Shown: positions 23,826 through 32,038 of the stretch, piece by piece
Numbering within the stretch: position 1 is the stretch's first letter
Layout of the letters: every line of letters begins with the position of its first letter
Origin: an uncultured Bacteroidales bacterium
GTDB lineage: Bacteria > Bacteroidota > Bacteroidia > Bacteroidales > JAFGXI01
NCBI GenBank assembly: GCA_947311115.1
Contig: CAMZKE010000040.1
Span: 1 to 51,269, forward strand
Length of the DNA: 51,269 nucleotides
Direction: 5' to 3'
Made by a program: the position numbers and the translations under genes
The notes under the pieces: generated by a model
What the model was told of the DNA's origin: nothing
What the model saw: the letters and a program-made list of their open reading frames with translations, nothing else
Databases searched by the model: none

Positions 23826-25814
23826 ATGATGCAATTAATTAAAATATTTAATAAACAACCTGTATTAATTACTGTAATTATAGTATTTATATTAATGCTA
23901 ATAAATCACTTATTATTTTTTTCAGGTTACTTTGGTTTCGACGATATTGTTTACTCTAATCTTTCAAGTGATATAATAAAAGCTAATTTTTCGTTAATGA
24001 AAAATCCTTTTGCGTACCGTTGGACTACTATTTTCCCTACAGCCTTTGCTTATTATATTTTAGGATATTCCGATTTTTCAAGGGCTATTTTCCCCATAAT
24101 AACAAGTATTTCAATAATTTTATTAAGTTTAATATTCGTTAAAGAAAAAACATATAAAACAAAATTAGCTACAATTTTATTTACAATATCAAGTTTTTGG
24201 TTTTTCTACTATTCCGATAAAATAATGGCTGATATTTATGTCGCATTTTCTTTTATTTTAGCATTTACAATAATTTATTATTATAAATTCTACAAACAAA
24301 AACAATCTATAAAATACGGTATATTATTAAGTTTAAGCCTCTTTCTCGGCTTTATATCAAAAGGTACAATAATTCTTATTTTACCTGTTATTGGTATTGT
24401 TTTTATTAACGATATAATAAAAAAGCAAAATATAAAGTTTTGGATAACTTCAATAATATCAACTATTTTACTTTTAACATTGTACTTTATATTTATAAAA
24501 TTGGCAACAGGTACGTACCTTATGCGATTTTATTTAATTGAATCGAACAGCTATTTCAATAAATGCAGCTACGACCAATTACCAACAATTAACACAATTA
24601 AACGTATTTCATACGAATTAATTCTCAATTTTATTGAAACAGGATTATTTATTCCAATAGTTTTTGGTTTATCAATGATAACAAAGAGTAAAATTAAAAA
24701 TATTTTTAGCACCTCATATAAATCATCATTCATATTTTTAATAACAATTTCAGCACTTTTATCAGCTAATTTTATGACAATATCAGCAACAGCTTATATA
24801 CCTATGTGTGTTGATATTAGACATTATTTATTTTTAATTCCGCTTCTATCAGTTAGTGGTAGTATTGGGTTTTCAAAATTTATTAATTCATCAATAATAA
24901 ATATATTCATACCTGTTTCATTTACTATTTTAGCTGTTATATCTGCTTTTGCAGGATACAATTATTATATATATTTTTTGTTTGGATTAGCAAGTATTTT
25001 AGTTCAAATTTTCAAACTTAACAAGAAAATATCATTAATTATTTTTTCAATTATAATGTTAAGTATTCCTATAAAAATTATGATAAATGGAAATAACGCA
25101 AAATGGTACGAACACAAATCTGAAATAAATAAATTAATAAAATCAGAAAACAATATTGCAATTATTACAAACGATGCGGAAAAACATATTATTAATATGT
25201 ATTCTAATTTTGACACTCTTAATACTAAAGTTTTTAATTTTAGAGAAATTGAAAATATTAACTTCAACAAATACAATAAAACATACTGGGTTTCATACTG
25301 GCTAACAGAGTATTATGTAGGTTTAGATTATTTTAACTTACCTTTAATAATTAGAGATAAGGATACTACTCTAAAGTATTATTACAACTCTAAAGTATTA
25401 CAAATTGTAAATCAGAATAAACCAATTGAGTTTTATAACAATTTTGAGGGCAAAAAAGGAAATTGGAACAATAACAAAAATAAAATAGAACCAAAAGGAT
25501 TTTCATCAACTTTATCAGAAAACATAAATATATCAGAGCTTGACTCACTAAATAAATTCGCCCGAATAAGTATTGATTACAAATCAAAAGATACCTGCTA
25601 TGCTCAATTAGTTATTGAGCTTTCAAACAACAATAAAAATATTTATTGGAAAAGCACAGAACTATCTAAATATTATAACATTAACAAAGAATGGAATAAA
25701 GCTATTTTAGAAGTAAAATTACCAAATACAAATAATTTTACATTAAAAACTTATGTATGGAATACAAATTCAGACAGTCTTTTAATAGATAATTTTAAAC
25801 TAATAATTTTTTAA
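23826..25814 (+). CDS. GT-C fold membrane glycosyltransferase (GT39/ArnT-like)
   Basis: A 662-residue protein with about eleven hydrophobic segments over residues 10-430 and a C-terminal extracytoplasmic part of about 230 residues. The first loop carries an acidic pair (GYFGFDDIVYSNLS, about 36-49) followed by FRW-like residues (NPFAYRWTTIF), as in PMT/ArnT-type enzymes. These transfer sugars from polyprenyl-phosphate donors to lipid or protein acceptors outside the inner membrane. The C-terminal part (WNTNSDSLLIDNFKLIIF) looks like a beta-sandwich. The donor might be made by a GT2 enzyme like that at 3.2 kb (inference). The substrate is unknown. Confidence 0.7.
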   Translation: MMQLIKIFNKQPVLITVIIVFILMLINHLLFFSGYFGFDDIVYSNLSSDIIKANFSLMKNPFAYRWTTIFPTAFAYYILGYSDFSRAIFPIITSISIILLSLIFVKEKTYKTKLATILFTISSFWFFYYSDKIMADIYVAFSFILAFTIIYYYKFYKQKQSIKYGILLSLSLFLGFISKGTIILILPVIGIVFINDIIKKQNIKFWITSIISTILLLTLYFIFIKLATGTYLMRFYLIESNSYFNKCSYDQLPTINTIKRISYELILNFIETGLFIPIVFGLSMITKSKIKNIFSTSYKSSFIFLITISALLSANFMTISATAYIPMCVDIRHYLFLIPLLSVSGSIGFSKFINSSIINIFIPVSFTILAVISAFAGYNYYIYFLFGLASILVQIFKLNKKISLIIFSIIMLSIPIKIMINGNNAKWYEHKSEINKLIKSENNIAIITNDAEKHIINMYSNFDTLNTKVFNFREIENINFNKYNKTYWVSYWLTEYYVGLDYFNLPLIIRDKDTTLKYYYNSKVLQIVNQNKPIEFYNNFEGKKGNWNNNKNKIEPKGFSSTLSENINISELDSLNKFARISIDYKSKDTCYAQLVIELSNNNKNIYWKSTELSKYYNINKEWNKAILEVKLPNTNNFTLKTYVWNTNSDSLLIDNFKLIIF

Positions 25815-25839
25815 TCTAATTTTACAAAAAAATACAAAT

Positions 25840-27981
25840 ATGAAAATTTCAAAAATTTTATTACTCGCATTTTTTATTATTAAGCTTTCGTTTTTTGCAA
25901 TTGCAGACGAAGGTATGTGGATACCAATGTTACTACAAAAGTACAACATTGAAGATATGCAAAAAAAAGGATTTAAACTTACCGCTGAAGATATTTACAG
26001 TATAAACAAGGCATCGATGAAAGATGCAGTAATGCTTTTTGGACGAGGCTGTACAGGTGAGTTAATATCAGATAAAGGTTTAGTTATTACTAATCATCAT
26101 TGCGGATACGGAGCAATACAATCGCATAGCTCGGTTGAGCACGATTATTTAACAAATGGTTTTTGGGCTAAAACTCAGGCTGACGAACTCGATAATCCGG
26201 GTCTAACAGTAACTTTTTTAGTTAAAATGGAAGATGTTACTAACGATGTTTTAGAAAATATTAATGAAAATTTACCTGAACAAGAAAAACAAAAAATTAT
26301 TAACGATAATATAGAAAAAATAAAAGCAGAAGCAATAAAAGGCACTATTTACGAAGCCGAACTTAAACCATTTTTTAATGGTAACGCATATTATTTATTT
26401 ATAAATAAAGTTTACACCGATATTCGATTAGTTGGAGCACCACCATCAGCAATAGGAAAATTTGGTGGCGATACCGATAACTGGATGTGGCCACGTCATA
26501 CAGGCGATTTTTCACTATTTAGAATTTATGCAAACAAAAATAACGAACCGGCAAAGTACAACAAAGATAATGTTCCTTTTAAGCCTAAAAAATATTTTCC
26601 TATATCGCTAAAAGGTTTCGAGAAAGACGATTTTACAATGGTTTTCGGCTACCCCGGACGAACACAAGAGTATCTTTCGTCTTATGCTGTTAAAAATATT
26701 ATGGATATTATAAATCCTAACAGAATAAAAATTAGAGACACAAAACTTTCGATAATGAAAGCTGATATGGAAACAAGTCCTAAAATTCGTATTCAATACT
26801 CAGCAAAAGCTGCACATGTAGCAAATTCTTGGAAAAAATGGATAGGACAAAACAGAGGTTTAAAAAGACTTGATGCAATAAATAAAAAACAAGAATTTGA
26901 AAAACAACTAACAGAGTGGATAAATGCCGATGAAAATCGTAAAGCAAAATATGGAAATTTATTACCTACATATAAAAAAATATACAAAACTTTAGAACCA
27001 TTAGATTATGTAGAACAATATATGTTTGAAGCAATTTTTGGTATAGAAACAATTAATTACACATGGAAATTTAATAAGCTAGAACAACTTGAAGGCGACA
27101 AACAAAAAGAAGCTATTGAAAAGTTTAAAAAAACTATTCATGGGCATTTCAAAAACTTTAACTTAGAAACTGACAAAAAAATATTTGCTGCTCTATACAA
27201 AATGTATGCCGATTCTGTACCAGACGAATACCAGTTGGAACTTGTAAAAATGGTAAATAAAAAATATAAAGGTAATTTTAATAAATATGCCAATAAAATA
27301 TACTCAAAAAGCATTTTTACCGACGAAAAACGATTAACTTCATTCTTAAATAATTTCTCGCTAAAAAAACTAAAAGCAGACCCTTTTTATTCAGCAACAA
27401 TGAATTTAATAAATATTTATCGTCAGAAAATTGCTACAACAACCCAAAACATTAATTTCCAAATTATTGACTTAAACAAGAAGTATATGAAAGCAATAAT
27501 GGAATACAAAAAAGAAAAACTTTTATATCCTGATGCAAATTTAACACTAAGAGTTACTTACGGAAAAATAAACACTTACGAACCTCGAGATGGTGTTGTA
27601 TATAAATACTTTACAACTCTTGATGGAATTATCGCAAAAGACAATCCTGAGATATACGATTACGATGTACCTGATAAGCTAAAAGAACTTTATAAAAATA
27701 AAGATTATGGACAGTATGCCGATAAAGACGGCACAATTCATACTTGTTTTATTGCAACAAACCATACAACCGGTGGCAACTCAGGAAGCCCTGTTATAAA
27801 TGGCAATGGCGAATTAATTGGTGTAAATTTTGACAGAAATTGGGAAGGAACAATGAGTGATATTATGTACGACCCTGACCAATGTAGAAATATTTCGCTT
27901 GATATTCGTTATGCACTATTTTTAATTGATAAATATGCCGGTGCAACAAGATTAATCGATGAAATGACTCTTGTTAAATAG
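25840..27981 (+). CDS. dpp11: Dipeptidyl-peptidase 11 (peptidase family S46)
   Basis: A 713-residue periplasmic serine peptidase that releases dipeptides from N-termini. The signal peptide ends near residue 22 (FFAIADEG). The catalytic domain shows the histidine in VITNHHCGYGAIQ (about 86), FGGDTDNWMWPRHTGDF (about 207) and the serine in TTGGNSGSPVINGNGELIG. The specificity residue in FDRNWEGTMSD is arginine. In the family, DPP11 has Arg here and prefers Asp or Glu, while DPP7 has Gly and prefers hydrophobic residues, so acidic specificity is expected. The length is typical. It probably supplies Asp/Glu dipeptides for fermentation. Confidence 0.88.
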   Translation: MKISKILLLAFFIIKLSFFAIADEGMWIPMLLQKYNIEDMQKKGFKLTAEDIYSINKASMKDAVMLFGRGCTGELISDKGLVITNHHCGYGAIQSHSSVEHDYLTNGFWAKTQADELDNPGLTVTFLVKMEDVTNDVLENINENLPEQEKQKIINDNIEKIKAEAIKGTIYEAELKPFFNGNAYYLFINKVYTDIRLVGAPPSAIGKFGGDTDNWMWPRHTGDFSLFRIYANKNNEPAKYNKDNVPFKPKKYFPISLKGFEKDDFTMVFGYPGRTQEYLSSYAVKNIMDIINPNRIKIRDTKLSIMKADMETSPKIRIQYSAKAAHVANSWKKWIGQNRGLKRLDAINKKQEFEKQLTEWINADENRKAKYGNLLPTYKKIYKTLEPLDYVEQYMFEAIFGIETINYTWKFNKLEQLEGDKQKEAIEKFKKTIHGHFKNFNLETDKKIFAALYKMYADSVPDEYQLELVKMVNKKYKGNFNKYANKIYSKSIFTDEKRLTSFLNNFSLKKLKADPFYSATMNLINIYRQKIATTTQNINFQIIDLNKKYMKAIMEYKKEKLLYPDANLTLRVTYGKINTYEPRDGVVYKYFTTLDGIIAKDNPEIYDYDVPDKLKELYKNKDYGQYADKDGTIHTCFIATNHTTGGNSGSPVINGNGELIGVNFDRNWEGTMSDIMYDPDQCRNISLDIRYALFLIDKYAGATRLIDEMTLVK

Positions 27982-28010
27982 TAAAAAAATTACTTTTTTT
28001 TATAATATTA

Positions 28011-28106
28011 ATGAATCTCCTCGCCGCAAGCGGACGAGGTATCGTTTTGGAATACTATTCTTTTATACGTCCCAAGGGACGGGGAACTAAACCCAAACAG
28101 ATTAAA
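28011..28106 (+). repeat. Double-hairpin repeat, copy 5 of 6
   Basis: Starts 29 bases after the dpp11 stop codon. It matches the consensus except GGGGAATTAAA to GGGGAACTAAA. Both hairpins are intact. A terminator begins three bases after the tail. The ATG-led frame runs 52 codons, through the terminator. Confidence 0.88.
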
Positions 28107-28108
28107 AT

Positions 28109-28140
28109 AAAGAAAGCCACTATAGAGTGGCTTTCTTTTT
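28109..28140 (+). terminator. Rho-independent terminator after dpp11 and repeat copy 5
   Basis: AAAGAAAGCCAC pairs with GTGGCTTTCTTT (12 bp) around a six-base loop and is followed by more T. Confidence 0.85.
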
Positions 28141-28207
28141 ACATGAATTTTTACAACAAAAAATCATAAAATAAAAATAAACCTTCAATCAATAAAATAA
28201 TAATTTA

Positions 28208-28215
28208 TAGCTTTG
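28208..28215 (+). promoter_or_regulatory. -7 box four bases before a start codon
   Basis: TAGCTTTG, then TAGC, then the ATG at 28220. This predicts a leaderless mRNA for the large FAD/Fe-S dehydrogenase. Confidence 0.55.
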
Positions 28216-28219
28216 TAGC

Positions 28220-31132
28220 ATGGATATAAGTTTAGAATTAATAGACCTTTCAGAAAAAATTGAAGGCGAAATAAAAACAGATAATTTACATAAAATTATT
28301 TATTCTACCGATGCTTCTGCGTATAAAGAAAAACCTGAAGCCGTAATATATCCTAAAAACAAAGCTGATATAAAAGAGATTATTCTTTTTGCAAATAAAT
28401 TTAAAATTCCGTTAATACCACGCACAGCAGGTACATCGCTTGCCGGTCAGGTAGTTGGCAAAGGTATTATTGTTGATGTGTCAAAATATATGACACAAAT
28501 TATTGATATTGATGAGAAAAACAGAACCGTTACCTTACAGCCCGGAGTTATTCGTGATGAACTAAATAGAATTTTAGATAAATATAATTTGTATTTTGCT
28601 CCGGAAACATCAACAAGTAATCGTGCCATGATTGGCGGAATGGTAGGAAACAATTCTTGCGGTGCCCATTCATTAATATACGGAGCAACACGCGACCATA
28701 CAATATCTGTTAAAGGGTTTTTATCTGATGGCTCTGAAGTTGAGTTTGGTCCATTAACAAAAGATGAATTTAAAAAGAAAACTTTTGGTGTACGATTAGA
28801 AAATAAACTTTACAAACAAATTAAAAAGTATTTATCTGATAAAGAATTTATTAACGAAATTAACAAACAATATCCTTATAAAGAAATAAAACGCCGTAGT
28901 ACAGGCTACGCATTAGATATTTTAGCCGACAGTTCTACTTTCACTGATACTGAATTAGACTTTAATTTTGCAAAATTAATTGCCGGTTCAGAAGGTACTT
29001 TATTTTTCATTACAGAAATTAAGCTTAATTTATTACCCAAGCTAGCTCTTGAAAAAGCACTTTGTTGCGTTCATTTAAATTCGGTTACCGAAGCAGCAAA
29101 AGCAAATATTATTGCATTAAAGCACAATCCTGATGCCATAGAGTTAATGGACAAAGACATTATGGATTTAACCAAACAAAATATTACACAAAGCAAAAAT
29201 CGTTTTTTTATAAATGGCGACCCCGGTGCTATGCTTATTGTTGAATTTATGCGAACAACAAAAGATAGTATTATTCAGGCTGTTACCGATATGGAAAAAG
29301 ATATGCGTACAAATGGTTTTGGTTACGATTTTCCGCTTGTATGGGGTAATGATATTGCAAAAGTTTGGAATGTAAGAAAAGCCGGACTTGGTTTACTTGC
29401 AAATATTCCCGGCGATGTAAAAACCGTTCCTGTAATTGAAGATACTGCTGTTCGCCCAATTGATTTACCTGAATATTTAGTCGATTTCCAAAAAATACTT
29501 GACGAGCATAATCTAAAATGTGTTTACTATGCACATATTGATACAGGCGAGCTACATTTACGTCCACTTATAAATCTAAAAAATAGCGAAGGTGTTGAAA
29601 AATTCAGAGATATTGCCACCGATGTAGCTAATTTGGTAAAAAAATACAAAGGCTCGCTTAGTGGCGAACATGGCGATGGTAGATTACGTGGCGAATTTAT
29701 ACCACTAATGTATGGAGATACTATCTATCAAGCATTTAGAGAAATTAAACATTTATGGGACCCCAATAATTTATTTAATCCTGGAAAAATTATTGACACC
29801 CCACGAATGGATTCAAATTTACGTTACAATCAAGATGAACCTGACGAAAAGATTGACACTCTTTTTGATTTCAGCAAGACAAACGGAATACTTCGCGCAA
29901 GCGAAAAATGTAATGGCTCAGGCGATTGCAGAAAAACTCATTTATCAGGCGGAACAATGTGCCCAAGTTATCAGGCAAGTAAAAACGAAAGTCAGACTAC
30001 GCGAGCAAGAGCAAATATATTGCGAGAATTTCTAACAAATTCTAAACAAAAAAATAAATTTAATCATAAAGAAATTTATGACGTAATGGATTTATGCTTA
30101 TCGTGTAAAGCCTGCAAAAGCGAATGTCCGAGCAATGTTGATGTTGCAAAATTAAAAGCTGAATTTTTGCAACATTACTACGATGAAAATGGAGCACCAC
30201 TTCGTTCAAAACTTATTGCAAATATCTCAAAAATTAATAATATTGGAGTTAAATTTAACCAAATCACAAACTTCTTTTTTAAATGTAAAATTACATCATT
30301 TGTAATTAAATCAGCAATAGGATTTTCTACAAAACGAAACATACCTTTGCTTCACAAAACCACTCTAAATAAATATGTTAACAACATAAAACAAACATCA
30401 GGTAAAAACGGTAAAGTATATTTGTTTGTTGATGAGTTTACAAATTATAACGATGTTGATTTAGGTATTACAGCTATTAGATTACTAAATCGCTTGGGGT
30501 ATGAAGTTATTGTTCCAAATCATGTAGAAAGTGGAAGAACATATTTATCGAAAGGATTTGTTAGAAAAGCCAAAGAGTTAGCTAATAAAAATGTAACACT
30601 ATTAGCCGACAAAATTACGAAAAATACGCCTTTAATTGGTATTGAACCGTCTGCAATTCTTACTTTTAGAGACGAATATCCGGAATTAGCAGACAATAAA
30701 AAGGCAGCTAAAAAACTATCGAATAGCGTATTTATGATTGATGAGTTTTTAGTCTCTGAATTTGAAAAAGGTAAATTTTCTGAAGATGTATTTACAGATA
30801 AGAAACAACATATAAAATTACACGGACATTGTCAGCAAAAAGCTGTAGCTTCTACCCTACCAACACTTAAATTATTATCAATACCAAAAAACTACACAAG
30901 TGAAGAAATCCCTTCAGGCTGTTGCGGAATGGCAGGTTCGTTTGGTTACGAAAAAGAACATTACGACTTATCAATGAAAATTGGTGAGTTAGTACTTTTC
31001 CCTACAATACGTAAAACGGAAGCAGATATAACAATTTCTGCTCCAGGTACAAGTTGTCGCCATCAAATAAAAGATGGAACTAATAGAAAAGCTTTACACC
31101 CTTTAGAAATATTGTATAATGCTATGGTCTGA
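28220..31132 (+). CDS. YdiJ-like FAD-linked and Fe-S 2-hydroxyacid dehydrogenase
   Basis: A 970-residue fusion. Residues about 35-260 form an FAD_binding_4 domain (PRTAGTSLAGQVVGKGIIVDV, GMVGNNSCGAHSLIYG). Residues 265-545 form the FAD-oxidase C-terminal domain (SLSGEHGDGRLRGEF). Two Fe-S motifs follow (EKCNGSGDCRKT with MCPSY, and CLSCKACKSECPSN near 628), then a cysteine-rich CCG-type region (GHCQQKAV, SGCCGMAGSFGYEKEHY). The order matches YdiJ, reported as a D-2-hydroxyglutarate dehydrogenase, and relatives acting on D-lactate or glycolate. It is soluble or membrane-peripheral and passes electrons to an unknown carrier. The 3' end overlaps the converging yedF-like gene by 11 bases. Confidence 0.85.
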   Translation: MDISLELIDLSEKIEGEIKTDNLHKIIYSTDASAYKEKPEAVIYPKNKADIKEIILFANKFKIPLIPRTAGTSLAGQVVGKGIIVDVSKYMTQIIDIDEKNRTVTLQPGVIRDELNRILDKYNLYFAPETSTSNRAMIGGMVGNNSCGAHSLIYGATRDHTISVKGFLSDGSEVEFGPLTKDEFKKKTFGVRLENKLYKQIKKYLSDKEFINEINKQYPYKEIKRRSTGYALDILADSSTFTDTELDFNFAKLIAGSEGTLFFITEIKLNLLPKLALEKALCCVHLNSVTEAAKANIIALKHNPDAIELMDKDIMDLTKQNITQSKNRFFINGDPGAMLIVEFMRTTKDSIIQAVTDMEKDMRTNGFGYDFPLVWGNDIAKVWNVRKAGLGLLANIPGDVKTVPVIEDTAVRPIDLPEYLVDFQKILDEHNLKCVYYAHIDTGELHLRPLINLKNSEGVEKFRDIATDVANLVKKYKGSLSGEHGDGRLRGEFIPLMYGDTIYQAFREIKHLWDPNNLFNPGKIIDTPRMDSNLRYNQDEPDEKIDTLFDFSKTNGILRASEKCNGSGDCRKTHLSGGTMCPSYQASKNESQTTRARANILREFLTNSKQKNKFNHKEIYDVMDLCLSCKACKSECPSNVDVAKLKAEFLQHYYDENGAPLRSKLIANISKINNIGVKFNQITNFFFKCKITSFVIKSAIGFSTKRNIPLLHKTTLNKYVNNIKQTSGKNGKVYLFVDEFTNYNDVDLGITAIRLLNRLGYEVIVPNHVESGRTYLSKGFVRKAKELANKNVTLLADKITKNTPLIGIEPSAILTFRDEYPELADNKKAAKKLSNSVFMIDEFLVSEFEKGKFSEDVFTDKKQHIKLHGHCQQKAVASTLPTLKLLSIPKNYTSEEIPSGCCGMAGSFGYEKEHYDLSMKIGELVLFPTIRKTEADITISAPGTSCRHQIKDGTNRKALHPLEILYNAMV

Positions 31133-31451
31133 TAACTTTTTCAGCTTTATTCATAATATTTACAAGCAATTCCATTGAGCCAACATTACCTACTTGTAAT
31201 TTTTCTCTAATATTATAAAAATCTAAGCAAGTTCCGCAAGTAGATATTACAGTTCCTTTTTGTTCGAAAAGTTTAAATAACTCAACAGCTTTATTATTTA
31301 CAGTTGCTAAATGAGCTCCGGAATTTACACATAATATTGCGTCAATATTTATAGAGCTATAAACCTTCTCAATAAAAGTTAATAATAATTTTTCGCCAAG
31401 TTCGGAATTACCTTCTCCCATTTTATTAGAATTAAGATATAGTACTTTCAT
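31122..31451 (-). CDS. yedF: YedF-type DsrE-like protein (selenium metabolism family)
   Basis: A 109-residue protein equal to the C-terminal DsrE-like half of the YedF family. The pattern LYLNSNKMGEGNSELGEKLL, VNSGAHLA and STCGTCLDFYNIREKLQVG matches that domain closely, including the conserved cysteines C76 and C79 (CGTC). Usual YedF proteins are near 200 residues with an N-terminal TusA-like sulfur-carrier domain, which is missing here with no matching frame upstream. The family co-occurs with selenium-use genes, and this genome has selC 11.6 kb away. Its biochemical role is not established. A TATTTTTG box lies 12 bases before the ATG. Confidence 0.75.
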   Translation of the reverse strand: MKVLYLNSNKMGEGNSELGEKLLLTFIEKVYSSINIDAILCVNSGAHLATVNNKAVELFKLFEQKGTVISTCGTCLDFYNIREKLQVGNVGSMELLVNIMNKAEKVIRP

Positions 31452-31586
31452 AATTTTTATTTACAAAAATATAATGTTAAAAATATTAATCTATGATTTT
31501 ACTCACAAAACTTAAATACTGAAACTACTATAAAATAAGCTATTACAAACAAAATTAAAAAAATATTTATTTTGTAAATTATATTG

Positions 31587-31617
31587 TTTGTTATTTAAAA
31601 AAAATATTATACTTTTG
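31587..31617 (+). promoter_or_regulatory. Promoter of tRNA-Ser
   Basis: TTTG at 31587-31590 and TACTTTTG at 31610-31617, spaced by 19 bases. The tRNA starts 10 bases after the -7 box. Confidence 0.75.
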
Positions 31618-31627
31618 CCCTGCTTTT

Positions 31628-31715
31628 GGAGAATTGGCAGAGTGGTCGAATGCGGCGGTCTTGAAAACCGTTGTACCGCGAGGTACCGGGGGTTCGAATC
31701 CCTCATTCTCCGCCA
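31628..31715 (+). tRNA. tRNA-Ser (anticodon UGA)
   Basis: A class II tRNA of 88 bases with an encoded 3' CCA. The acceptor is GGAGAAT with ATTCTCC and G as discriminator. The anticodon loop CTTGAAA has the anticodon TGA at 31662-31664. A long variable arm (TACCGCGAGGTA) is present, and the T-arm contains GGTTCGAATCC. It reads UCA and, by wobble, other UCN serine codons. It has its own promoter and terminator. Confidence 0.96.
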
Positions 31716-31724
31716 AAAGAAGAT

Positions 31725-31759
31725 AAAAGCCTGAAAATAAATATTTTCAGGCTTTTTTT
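31725..31759 (+). terminator. Rho-independent terminator of tRNA-Ser
   Basis: AAGCCTGAAAATA pairs with TATTTTCAGGCTT, followed by five more T. It begins 10 bases after the tRNA CCA end. The rest of the 323-base gap up to folC (31760-31912) shows no gene or clear signal before repeat copy 6. Confidence 0.85.
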
Positions 31760-31912
31760 ATGCTTTAAAACTGTGCAAAAAAGTGCAGAAAAAGACATAA
31801 TTTAGATGACAAAGCGTTAACAAAGCAAGTTTTGAAAATTTGTCTCATTATTTTTTTGCATTGTGAAATTGTAAGAAAAAGTAGGACAATAAATAATAGA
31901 CATTATGCACAA

Positions 31913-32008
31913 ATGAATCTTCTCGCCGCAAGCGGACGAGGTATCGTTTTGGAATACTATTCTTTTATACGTCCCAAGGGACGGGGAATTAAACCCTGAC
32001 AGATTAAA
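31913..32008 (+). repeat. Double-hairpin repeat, copy 6 of 6
   Basis: Matches the consensus closely (CTCCTC to CTTCTC, CCCAAAC to CCCTGAC). Both hairpins are intact. It is the only copy not directly after a protein gene: it lies 197 bases after tRNA-Ser and 30 bases before the 3' end of folC, which is on the other strand. The ATG-led frame closes after 28 codons at the new TGA. Confidence 0.86.
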
Positions 32009-32038
32009 TTCAAGAATTTCTATCTTTACAAAGACATT

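Noticed and set aside
28220-31132. Selenoprotein status of the FAD/Fe-S dehydrogenase
   Set aside because: The frame is complete, all expected cysteines are encoded as Cys and no in-frame TGA occurs.
6207-32008. The repeated element as a CRISPR array or tandem repeat
   Set aside because: Copies are thousands of bases apart (except two 540 bases apart), with genes between them and no spacers or cas genes.
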